Assembly: GCA_033977485.1 (NCBI GenBank)
Contig: CM066994.1
Span: 49,997,155-50,061,154, forward strand
Length of the DNA: 64,000 bases
Reading direction: 5' to 3'
Source: Hydrangea macrophylla
Taxonomy: Eukaryota > Streptophyta > Magnoliopsida > Cornales > Hydrangeaceae
A program made the position numbers and the translations under genes. How positions within the stretch are numbered: the first letter of the stretch is position 1; the number at the start of each line of letters is the position of its first letter. The notes below the pieces were generated by a model. The model saw only the letters and a list, made by a program, of their open reading frames with translations, was not told the origin of the DNA and ran no database searches. Below are positions 34,205-44,831 of this stretch, piece by piece.

Positions 34205-35140
34205 GAGGGATCATATCTGATCGACTCTGGATTTTGAAAATTTTGATTTGATTTGAGTCTGATTGACTCCGAATTTTGGAAAATTAAATAAATTGGAGTC
34301 TAATTGACTCCAAATTTTGAAATTTTGATTTGATTTCAGTATGAACGACTCTGGATTTTTGAAAATTGATTTGATTGGAGTATAATTGGATCCGAATTTT
34401 TGAAATTTGATTTGATCGGAGTCTGATTGGCTTTGAATTTTGGAAAATTAAAAAAATTGGAGTCTGATTGACTCCAGATTTTGAAAATTTGATTTGATTT
34501 CAGTATGATTGACTCCGGATTTAAAAAATTTTGATTTAATTTGAGCCTGAATGATTTCGGATATATGGAAATTGATTTAATTGGAGTCTGATTGGATCCG
34601 GATTTTTTTTAAAATTTGATTTGATCAGAGTTTGATTGGCTCCGAATTTTGGAAAATTAAATAAATTGGAGTCTGATTGACTGCAGATTTTGAAATTTTG
34701 ATTTGATTTCAGTTTGATTGACTCCAGATTTTGAAAATTTTGATTTGATTTTAGCCTGAATGATTCCGGATTTTTGAAAATTTGATTTGATTGGAGTCTG
34801 ATTGACTCCGGAGTTTTAAATTTGATTTGATTGGAGTCTCATTGACTCCAAATTTTGGAAAATTAAATAAATTAGAGTCTGATTGACTCCAGATTTTGAA
34901 AAATTTTGATTTGATTTCAGTCTGAATGACTCCGGATCTCTGAAATTTGATTTAATTGGAGTCTGATTGGCTCCGAATTTTGGAAAGATACATAAATTGA
35001 AGTCTGATTGACTCCAGATTTTGAAAATTCAATTTGATTTCAGTCTGATGGACTCCTGATTTTGAAATTTGATTTGATTTTGAATTTGATTGACTCCAGA
35101 TTATGAAAAAAATTAAGCCGATTTGAATATGATTGACCCT
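34205..35140. repeat. Satellite array 2, GAGTCTGATTGACTC units
   Basis: About 17 diverged units of about 55 bases occur, each with GGAGTCTGATTGACTCC or a variant followed by AATTTTGGAAAATT or GATTTTGAAAATTTGATTT. The core is an inverted repeat with a four-base spacer, like array 1. It is non-coding. Confidence 0.92.
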
Positions 35141-35334
35141 CAATTTCAGAAATTAAAAGCGGATACAAATCCAAGTGCTTCCAGATTTAGGAAAAATAAT
35201 TCGAAATTGGATCTCGAAAAAGTAACTCCTAAAAATTAGGTGTCATGATTTAAATCGAGTCGGCATTGACTTTGCCTCGTGGAAATAACAAATTTGCATC
35301 CTTGGTTTTCGCAAACAAATCTGCGCTGACCCTA

Positions 35335-35945
35335 ATGTTGTTATGTGTAAGGCGTGAAGCGTCTTAGTCGATCATATGTTTTTTTTTTGGAAGATTCTGA
35401 GTATAAGATGTGAAGCATCTTGAATCTTTCGGCGGGCTACCTAATTCGACTATGGAGTGTAAGGCGTGAAGCGTCTCAGTCGATTAGATGTTTTTTTGGA
35501 AGATTCTGAGTGTAAGGCATGAAGCGTCTCGAATCTTTCGGCGTGCTACCTGATTCGACTATGGAGTTTAAGGCGTGAAGCGTCTCAGTCGATCAGATAT
35601 TTTTTTTGGAAGATTCTGAGTGTAAGGCGTGAAGCATCTCAAATCTTTTGGCGTGCTACCTGATTCGACTATGGAGTGTAAGGCGTGAAGCGTCTCAGTC
35701 GATCAGATGTTTTTTTTTTGGAAGATTCTGAGTATAAGGCGTGAAGCATCTCAAATCTTTCGGCATGCTACCTGATTCGACTATGGGGTATAACGCGTGA
35801 AGTGTCTCAGTCGATCAGATGATTTTTGGAAGATTCTGAGTATAAGGCGTGAAGCGTCTCAAATCTTTCTGCGTGCTACCTGATTTGACTATGGAGTGTA
35901 AGGCGTAAGGCACATCTCAGTCGATCAGACGATTCTCAAAACACA
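35335..35945. repeat. Satellite array 3, about 113-base units
   Basis: About five to six units occur, each with two half-units containing GTAAGGCGTGAAGCGTCTC. One half continues AGTCGATCAGATG; the other continues GAATCTTTCGGCGTGCTACC. AAGATTCTGAG and CTCGAATCTT in the same unit are complementary. It is followed by unique sequence up to the polypurine tract, with TGTAGGCAGCTCACC at 36181. Confidence 0.92.
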
Positions 35946-36343
35946 TGTGAAGCGTGTATATATCAATTTAGATGTTCCTAGAGTAGGACAATATCATAAT
36001 AGGAGAATTTGAAGTATAGGGCGCATTTCTGATGATAGGAAAAGCAGCATGACTAGAGATCATCACGTTTGGGAGCATGGGACATAAACTGTTTGAGCAT
36101 ATGCATCACGATAAGATAGGAGCATTCATCCATGTGGTTATATGCGTTTGTGTGTTGTCTCTTGTAAAGCATTCATCCATGTAGGCAGCTCACCTTTGAG
36201 CACGACCAGCATTTGGCTTTTTACGCACCCGATTTTGCAACGCACTTTTGTTTTTACCTGGATTCGACAGCTTGGTCAAAGGCTTGTCTTTCACACAGGC
36301 TTCGACATTCACTTGTGATATGTGTTGCTTTACAAGCTCCGCC
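35946..36343 (+). other. Ogre terminal 3' untranslated region
   Basis: This is unique sequence between array 3 and the polypurine tract. TAGGCAGCTCACCTTTGAGC and ACGACCAGCAT near 36183-36212 match the same region of the Tat remnant (6632-6660). No gene is seen. Confidence 0.7.
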
Positions 36344-36357
36344 GAAGAGGGGCAAAC
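36344..36357 (+). other. Polypurine tract of the Ogre element
   Basis: GAAGAGGGGCAAAC lies directly before the 3' LTR start at 36358. Confidence 0.88.
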
Positions 36358-36870
36358 TGTAGACACCCCAATTTTGACCAAACGTCGAATCCAGGGATTG
36401 ATTACCTCTAAAGACTGATGATGACGGTGACCGGTGAAATTCGAAGATTTTCCAGAGAATTCAAATCCTTCAAAGATTCTTCAAATCAAGTTTTCAAATT
36501 GAAAATAAAAAAGAGAGAGAAATTGGGTGTTCGGGAGAAACCCGAATGTTGAAGAACGCATGAGAAACCCAGTCTGGGAATTCGTCCTAAAAAAATAAGA
36601 TATAAAAGCTTTTTGGAAAAGAAAATAAAAGGAGAAAATGAAAGAATAGAAAAGAGCTTTGAAAAATAAAATGACAAAAGAAGAAAGAAAATATTATTGA
36701 GAAAAAGGAGAAAAGAAAAGAAAAGAGAAAAGAGAAACAAAATAATATATTAAAGTATATACTATGCATATGGATGTATTCTTAATTTAATACATTAATA
36801 TAATTTAATAATAATTAAGTTTATGTTAAGATTTGTTTTGAAAATTAAAAAAGGAACAAAATTCTGTTAG

Positions 36871-36962
36871 CTGCGGCACGCGACGAAGCCGGTGGCACTC
36901 GCTAAATGTCGCGCCGGCATTCACTGAGTTCTGCAGGTAAGTCGTCGAGTGCCGCGCGCTGT
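36871..36962 (+). promoter_or_regulatory. GAGTGCC island of 3' LTR, diverged
   Basis: It starts and ends with the same sequence as the 5' LTR island (CTGCGGCACG and GTAAGTCGTCGAGT). It has fewer and altered internal units (CACTCGCTAAATGTCGCGCC). Confidence 0.6.
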
Positions 36963-37051
36963 AATAGTCTGTTTTTCTCATATGTTCTAAAAGAAAACTT
37001 TGCACATGGGTTTTCACTCGAATTTACCCATTTAACCTTGTGATGTTGGTC

Positions 37052-37059
37052 TATATAAA
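37052..37059 (+). promoter_or_regulatory. TATA box of 3' LTR
   Basis: TATATAAA stands in GGTCTATATAAACAGACC and matches the position and context of the TATA box at 7862. Confidence 0.75.
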
Positions 37060-40000
37060 CAGACCTTCATCTCCATTATTGGGGGACTTTTGGGAATCAT
37101 ATTCATATATACAAGAGTTACATGTAGTATAGAGAGAAAGTGGACAAAGAAACAATAAATTTTTCTTGAAGAACTTGAAGAATTAAAGAAGAATTTGAAG
37201 AATTTGGAGGATCTTCACAAGAGATAGAAGAAATCCTTGAGGTTATAGAGGTAACCTTTCAACTCTATGTAGAATTAGGCAAGTTCAATCACAAATTCCT
37301 AGTTCTAGGATCTTTACACATTTTCAAAACCTCTCTTCCTACCTCATTTCATCACACACCACGTAGAATTTGTGATTGAATTTCATTGTGTTTCATTAAT
37401 TTGGATTTAAACAAGCCTTGGGTTTAAAAAATATATGAGTTGGTTTTGAAGAATTTGCTTTTTTGAATTTTCTTAAGTGGGCATTGATTTTAAATTTCTA
37501 TTTTCCTTTTGAGATTCATAAGATTTTATATGTTTCTTTGAGTCCCTTTGAGTTTGATTCTTTAGTTTCCTAGGATCCTATGATTCATATGGAGATTAAG
37601 GTGGATCATGGCCATATCTACACATAGTTGGTTGGGTTCAAGTCTTAGCTCAAGACTTGGATCTCCCGACTAAGGATCTTATGAAATTCATACTATATTC
37701 TATAGAGATTTGAGTAGATTTGGGTTTCATTTAGTCTCCAAGGACCATTAATTTGAGAGGAGAATAAGATATCATAGCTCTAATTCCCTCAAGGATCATA
37801 TGTTTGAGGGAGGATTTAGATGTAAGTTTTCATAGTTTATTTGTTGAAATCTAGGGGACTTGAATGTTCAAGATTCCATAAGATTGAATAAGACCTTAGG
37901 ATTCTCTTGCTAGATATTCAAATATATGAGATTTATGATGGAAGTCCATTAAGGCTAAATCTATGGGTCTCTCCATATCTCATCACTTATTCTAACAATC
38001 ATAATCATACTTGATCCTAGTTCTATCTAGAATCATGGATCAAGTTTGTTTCAAAATATGAACATTAATCTAACAATGGTGCAGTGAATCCTTAGACCCA
38101 CTGTGATCAAAGATTTTTCATTAAATCATGGTCCATTGGAATGGGATGAGACCAATTGGAGGATGTTCATAACTCACTTAAGTACTACTGTGATTTGTGT
38201 TTTGATGAAATTCCATGTTTAAGATGGCCCGGTCTTATGATTTCAAAGCAAACAACTCTCTGTCCAAAATTCCAGAACAGTAAGTCCGTTTTAAAATTAA
38301 TAAATCAGAACCTCAATTGAACTTCCTTGGCCTATAATAAATTTTTCTAGGAAGTTTAATGTGTTAGGAAGATACCATAAAAAGATCTAAGTGTTTCTCA
38401 TTTGTTTACTATTTTTAGAAAATCACACAAAATCTCTGGACAGAGAGTTGAAAATTCTTGAGTGATACCTAGTGTTTTCCTTATTCCCAGAGATCTAACC
38501 GTTCAATCTTCGATTTTCCTTTTGGGTTAGAAACTAGACTCACAGAGGTATATCATATCCAAAAACCACTAAGATCTAACCGTTGGAAGTATGGTTTTCC
38601 TAACTTTGAAAGTCTGGTCTGTTCTCTATAATTCATGAGAAACTGTCACTGTTTTTGTCTAATCTTATTGATTTCAATCTAAATGGTTTCCAAAATGCTT
38701 TGGGACTCATATCATGTTTTGAATAATGATAATTAAGTCTAAATCCAGAGGCTAAGTGATCCACGTTAGTGAATAATTCATAGCTTGTCCTCATACATAT
38801 CCATGCATTCATCCATTTATATTGATACTTGTAGTTAGGACCTAGATGTAGGTTGTCATGTCCTTAATTGAACCTAGTTGTGAGTTTCTTGTAATCATGT
38901 TGGGATCATGCTACCTTTATATGGACATTGCATTAGCTCCTAGTTGAGACTTGTATATCTATAAAGGTGATGTGTTCTCAACTAATTAGAAGGAATCCAC
39001 AAATAGGTCAATTCTTTCCATGCTTGATAGATTTAAGCTAGAAGTCTAAGATTAATTATTTGATATCTTATTTAAAGCATGTGGATTAATCATTGTTTTG
39101 AAGCACTCTTGAGGTGCAATTTCTCAACCCTTCTCTAGTTTAATTTACTTCTTTGATTTTAATTGATTTTCAACTCTATGTGGGACACCTTAGACTAGGT
39201 CTTGCCTTATGTGTATATATGCGTTAGAGACCTTTTCTGAGGTTTTATTTTTATGTGTGTCCATTACATGTTTAAAATTTACGACTGGATCCCGGGTAAG
39301 TTCTCTTGTTCTTATTGCATATGACTTTGCTTGCTAATTGAATTATGTGGTTTTGTATGCCTTTTATCATTAGCAATCTTACACCCTTTTAGACATGCTT
39401 TTGTAATGTATATATACAAATGTAGCAGTTGAGGGCATGCTTGCATTAATAATTTGATTGAAAAGAATGTTGAGTAGAGGCCTATCACGAGATAGGATGA
39501 AAGGGGGTGTTTTAGTCCGTTGGGCTCCTTCCCCTTTCATTCCATAATCCCGGGACCCAGTTTATCTTTGGTTTCGCAAAAGATCGGTTTGATTTTAAAA
39601 TGGTTTCTTAATTTTTCTTAAAAAAATTAAATGGCGACTCTTTGTAATTGAAATTTGAGAAATTGTTTTAAAGTTTTAAAAGTGGGCCCAAATGCCGGTA
39701 TCCACAGGGTCTCGGCTTGTCGCGTGGACTAATGGTGTAGTCGCGGACTAGTGTGAAGGGGTGACCAGTACTTGTATTCCTGGACACCATAGATATGTGT
39801 AAAAGATGAGATTTAACATGTTTATTATCCATGTGCATAATTGTTGTTATTCACAAGCATATATGTTATATAGTGTAGTGGTTATTAAATAACTATTGTA
39901 CGTGATAAAGATAGAGCATCAAAGAAGTAAAAATGTTAACGGCGAGGCATCGTGGGGTTTTGGGGAGTTATCGTAGTTGATGTTGTAAATCTTATGCTTT

Positions 40001-40802
40001 GGACTAACATTTTTAAATGGTTGTATTTGGTTTTAACTTGGGGGATTTATGGTACTAGTTTAGTTCTTAATCTATGTTATGTCAAGTAGCATTTGGGCTT
40101 CAAAACTATGGTTTTCTAAATTGTGTAATAGGATTCCTGACTTTGGGATTTAGGTTATTTAATAGTTAATTAAGTGATATATGGTTTATAATGTGTTGGT
40201 TTAATACAGAAAGGTATGGCTCTACTTCTTCTCGACTGGTTGGTTTGGGCGACGAACTCGCAGTTATACTCCAAGAGTTCGACTTGAAATGGACTTTGTG
40301 TTTAAACTTCCTATACTTTGTGAAAAAGGTAGAAATGAACTCGAGAAGTCCGGATTTATGTTTCAATGGTGATTTTACATGTTTTTGGAGTAAACTTAAT
40401 GTTTAGAATGTTTTAAAGTTATATAATTTTGAAGTGGTTGTTTAACTTCTAGGCGAAATTCTATAGCAGGGAGGAATTCTGTCAGGGGGCCATTTCATCG
40501 GTCAAAAAATCCACTGATCCTCTTTTGTTTCTTCTAATTCAGGTATTCTATTTTACTTCTAATTAAACATAAAGGTACATTTGGGATCCTTTTGAACTAC
40601 AAAAAGTGTTGCTTTTGAAAACGGACTTCGTTAGGGTGTTTTGGTGTGTGAGTTTGAAATTTCTTTGAAAATATTTAGGAAGTGTTGAGTTCATGAGTCA
40701 AAACTTTTACTAATGTGTTTTATGGAACTCTAATGACATAGGACATTCCTTGGTAGTGTGCCACGTATCTTAGAATCATATGTGCGGTTCCAAGGTGTGA
40801 CA

Positions 40803-41291
40803 AAATATGACACTAATTTTTGAATGGTGGGAATATATAGTTTTACAAAGTACGCTCTAATATAGACTTCATAAAAAATTATTGAAGAATTAGAAATCTT
40901 ACAAATAATCGGAAGAAATTGAGGAAAAGACAGGCACGACGAGTTGGGCTTGGGAGTTATGGATATGTTGATATGCCTATATGTTTAGGCATTTTAGTTT
41001 CTGAATGTAACTTTTGTATTTTAAGTGTTTGAAACAACTCATGTTTGTAAAGTTGTAATATGTCGAGTTGGAATTGATGTTGGTTGTGTCGTATGCCGTG
41101 GGTTGCATCTTGCAATCCACAAGTTATGTATGTTTGGAAGAGCCTTGGTGAATTGACCAGCTTTTGGAGATTTTTTACTTGAATTCTCTAGTTAAGTGGT
41201 TGTTCATATGTTGAGTTAAAATATGAGAAAGAAATGCATGTTTGTGTCTCAAGTTGGAAGTCTATAGGTTTTGAATGAGTAAATAGCCTTC
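40803..41291. other. Unassigned repeat-like sequence
   Basis: These 489 bases between the end of the T2 LTR and a Tat LTR fragment contain no open frame or motif that I recognise. They are probably the older host repeat into which T2 inserted. Confidence 0.4.
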
Positions 41292-42963
41292 TATAGACAC
41301 CCTATTTTGGTTCTTCCGTTCGACAAAAGGAACGCCTGCCTCAAAAACAACACGATGACTGGGTTTAGGAATTGTCGGTTATGAAGCAGAACTCCGTAAA
41401 GCATTGTGGTCTCTTAGATACGTTAGAATAACCTCTAGGAAGACTTAGCTACATTAGAAACTCAATTTAGAGATAAAAACCCAAATTAGGATAGCCGTTT
41501 ACATGAAATTACAAAAAATGCCTTTTACCGAGCAATATCCGGACCTCGGGTGGGATCCCGAGAGTTCCCTTTACAACTATTCCTAAAATAACTTAAAATG
41601 ATGTCCCAAGCCCTCACGTTGGCCAAAAATCACTTAAGAGAATTTTCGTACCAAAATAGCCTTTTTATACCTCATAGGTTTGCTCCTTGGAGTCAGCCTC
41701 ACCTTTTTTTTTTTACCATAATTCAAAATCTACAAATTTTTTTGAATAAGACCAAAATCATTGGAAACTAGACTTCCATACCTTTCCAATGGTATATCGC
41801 AAGCCTGACCGAGGTGAAAGAACGATGTCCGAGAAAAGAGATGAGAAAACACAACTTTTCAGGCTGAGTGTCGTAGTGGAACTCATGTGAGTGTCGTGCT
41901 GCACTCTCGCCTGCCCCCCCTCCCCTTCCCTTTTTGAGTGCCACATTGGCACTCAGATGAGCCACATGCATTCTGAACCCTTAATTTGGCTTCAATCCGT
42001 GTGAACAAGCACAAAAACGCCCAAAATTGTGTTTTTTCTTGCCCAAATCATAAAAATACAAGCTACCTAGCCCATTTCCCAAACTATAAAAGGGGATCCT
42101 TCCCTCTCAATCCAACACACCTGAAAATCCTAAGAACTAGAGAACCCAAGGAATCCCCCATTGGAGGATTCCTAAGCACTCCTAGAAAGTTCTTAGGAAA
42201 ATTAAAGTTTTAGAGTTAGGAACCGAGTCTTAGAGTCCGCGGTGCCAGCGAAGCTCTGCAAGAGTGAGTATTCTGAGGCTATCCATGTAGAAACCATGTT
42301 GTAATTCATATATATTAGAATAGTAGGCTATCCATGTTTATTCATATTCATGCATAGTAGTTTAATTCATGTTCTTATCCATGTTTATCCATGAATTAGT
42401 AATTCATATGAATTTATATCCATGAACATGCGTACACATGCACATTATCCTCGCGTAGAATAGTAGGTTGTCCATACTAGGGATAACATCTTAATTAGGG
42501 CTACTCATGCACACTACTACACATAGTAGTTATGTTTGGACATACATACATACATACATGCTATCCATGCTTAGAATAGTAGGATATTCATCAATTATTA
42601 CACATATATATATTGCATTATTGGCATAACCATGGTTAATTTGGAATAATTGGGAATGCTATGCTATCTCGGGTAAGTTCCTACATTCCATTTTATTTAT
42701 TGCTTTCCTAGGATAATCTAGAAGCATGCATAGGTGGATGAAATACGGTTAAATTCCTAACATGATTACTTGTGCATAGAACTCCTATTAGTATGCTTTT
42801 CCTTTCGCATACATAGGGGAGCGTAGTAATACATTTAGTCCCCGAATTACTGCATTAGCATGTGTATTGCATGTAATTGTATAGTTTCTTGCACACTTTT
42901 CTTTTATTAGTTGTTTATAACTTGAATTAGGGTTGCATTAGTGTAAATGAAATGGTCAACATA
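41292..42963 (+). repeat. Tat LTR fragment
   Basis: It begins TATAGACACCCTATTTTGG, a decayed version of the Tat start TGTAGACACCCC. It also has CCTTTCCAATGGTATATCGC (41779), a GAGTGCC-type island (41863-41962), TATAAAAG (42085) and TCGGGTAAGTTCC (42667), as in the other Tat LTRs. It is cut at 42963 by an inverted Tekay-like LTR, so the end is missing. Confidence 0.65.
41863..41962 (+). promoter_or_regulatory. GAGTGCC-type island in Tat LTR fragment
   Basis: GAGTGTCGTAGTGG, GTGAGTGTCGTGCTGCACTC and GAGTGCCACATTGGCACTCA units surround a C-rich stretch. It is about 120 bases upstream of TATAAAAG at 42085. Confidence 0.55.
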
Positions 42964-44831
42964 TGTCATGCCCTGCAGTAGCAAAAATAGAGAAAATAAA
43001 TTCTTTTTTTGGACCCGTAGGCCATAACAGTTAAAGTCACCATATTATCCATGAACAAAGTCTAATCATCAGAGTAATAAATCAAACCACGTATTTGGAA
43101 ATTCTAAGTTCGATATCTAAAACCAGAGTTCAATACTAAACTATTACAAACCATAGATTTCTACAAAAGCATAAATGAAGCATTACAACAACATATGCCA
43201 ATTACAAACTTAACTATTACAGCAATCTCTAAAACATAAACATAAACTACCTATAGAGAAGCTCCGGGTCTTCAGCTCGCATAGTAGTCATCTCCAGCAT
43301 AGCCTCCATCATAGTAGGCTTCATCCTCATAGTCTCTAGTCAGGTACTCCTCTCTTGTATTCTCATAACCTTGGCCAACTAGATGTAGAATATCTAGCAG
43401 CATAAAACGTTGTCAGCTACTAAAGCTGAGTGAATGGAAATACTAACAGAGTATCTCTAGATATGTAGTATATAAAACAACATCATTTATAAGAATCATT
43501 TCATTGTTCACATTCATGCCCTAACTAAATGTATATACTGACTGATATCATCCTAACCAATCCCAATCATAACATGGACTCTTAGGTCCACATCTCGCAC
43601 ATAGCTTTTTCTTTTCATCATACTCGACTCATTCCTCGAACAACCACTTACTACCCTGGCACGTAGCCCAATATATCATGATTTATTAACTCGACACGTA
43701 GTCATAATTATCCGGCCAAAATGCCTCGATCCACTCTGGCCAACACACCCTATAAATTTCTCTTTTATGATGTATCCCTCTTAGTCCCAGTCATGAACTA
43801 AAGTGACGTATCCCTTAGCCTCTGTCGGATCTCTCGTCTCGGTCATGGACTAAGGCAATATTCCTTTAGTCTTAGTCAGAATAAGTTCATGATGTATCCC
43901 TCTTAGTCTCGGTCATGGAGTAAAGTGACTATGATATATTCCTTTAGTCTCTGTTGGACTTCCAGTCTCGGTCATGGACTAAGGTAATATTCATTTAGTC
44001 TCTATTAGACTAAGATGATCGCATCAACATAACCCCCTGTCTCGGTCTTAAAATAACATGACCATATCCCTTAGCCTCTATCAGATCTCTCGTCTCGATC
44101 TTAGACTAAAGCGACATTCCGTTAGCCTCTATCGGACCAGGGTGCTAGCCACATTTCCATTTTTGTGATTTGTATCCCTTAGCCTCTATCGGATCTCTCA
44201 TCTCAGTCTTGGACTAAGGTGATACCACTAGTATATCCCTTAGCCTCGGTCATGGATTAAAGTGACATATCCCTTAGCCTCTACCGGATCTCTCGTCTCG
44301 GTCTTAGACTAAGGTGATATTCCTTTAGTCTCTGTCAGATTAAGGTGATATAGGTATTTCACAAAACCACATCTGTTCACAATGAAGCCTGACACGTAGT
44401 CCTAGTCTATACTTGACATGTAGTCCTAGTCCATACCAGGCATGTAGTCCTGGCTTTTAACAAATACATCATCACACCCTTTACTATCCTACCTCGTCAA
44501 GATCCCACACCTGACCTTATCCAATCTTCACGATTGCATTTTCCACACACAGACATAAATAATACTGACCTCTGCGGTCGATAGACCCACTACTATGCAT
44601 GACAGCTTCTCAACCTAATTAACAACATTATAACACCATTATACAATTAATTTGTTCCACTGTTTAATACATTAAGCCCATTATTCAACGTGTGTATTAT
44701 TTTGATAAAACACCTAGTAGTCATTGCGCAATATAAAACAACTCCGCAGTACATCGTATATCAAAAACCTGAACATTTAACAATCTGTCATGTTCAATCG
44801 ATTGAAATTAAGTTTGATCGATTGGATCATG
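42964..44831 (-). repeat. Inverted Tekay-like LTR fragment
   Basis: TGTCATGCCCTGCAG at 42964 is the reverse complement of a Tekay LTR end (compare GGGGCGTGACA at 10648). TTTGGACCCGTAGGCC follows, as in the T1 LTR end read in reverse. The fragment includes a tandem block (43780-44345) and a TCGATTGA-type island near 44791-44827. It is cut by the copia LTR at 44832. Confidence 0.65.
43780..44345. repeat. Tandem repeat with CCTTAG and GACTAAGG arms
   Basis: Diverged units of about 60-80 bases contain TATCCCTTAGCCTCTATCGG, ATCTCTCGTCTCGGTC and GACTAAGGTGATATTCC. CCTTAG and CTAAGG can pair within a unit. It is non-coding. Confidence 0.8.

Larger units (their letters stand above)
16734..39706 (+). 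mobile_element. Complete giant Tat/Ogre-type retrotransposon, TSD GGGTC
   Basis: The 22973-base element has 3314- and 3349-base LTRs (TGTAGACACC...TATCCACA). It is flanked by GGGTC on both sides. It has a PBS for tRNA-Arg, gag with a CX2C-type finger, protease, G-patch, RT, RNase H plus a second (archaeal-type) RNase H, integrase, about 8 kb of extra 3' sequence with antisense genes and satellites, and a polypurine tract. The second RNase H and the LTR/PBS type define the Tat/Ogre lineage. Coding regions contain many stops and frameshifts, so it cannot move on its own. Confidence 0.93.
36358..39706 (+). repeat. 3' LTR of the Ogre element
   Basis: It aligns with the 5' LTR over its whole length with scattered differences, and it is followed by the GGGTC target copy. 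The GC island (36871-36962) and about 35 bases near 36970-37010 are the most different parts. Its TATA box is intact. Confidence 0.93.
10649..40802 (+). mobile_element. Older Tekay-type chromovirus T2, heavily decayed and interrupted
   Basis: Protease, RT, RNase H, integrase and chromodomain remnants are in order on the plus strand, followed by a polypurine tract (15583-15596) and a 3' LTR (15597-40802). It is interrupted by T1 on the left, an Athila solo LTR (12111-13746) and the giant Ogre element (16734-39706). Its stop and frameshift load is much higher than in T1, so it is the oldest recognisable element here. Its gag and 5' LTR lie outside the window. Confidence 0.85.
15597..40802 (+). 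repeat. 3' LTR of T2, split by the Ogre insertion
   Basis: The two parts are 15597-16733 and 39712-40802, about 2.2 kb together. It starts TGTAACACCC and ends AGGTGTGACA. The GGGTC target copies at 16729-16733 and 39707-39711 show where the Ogre element entered. No open frame of note is present. Confidence 0.85.

Noticed and set aside
40166..40406. Small plus and minus frames of about 70 residues
   Set aside because: They lie inside the T2 LTR and show no recognisable motif. The length is expected by chance.
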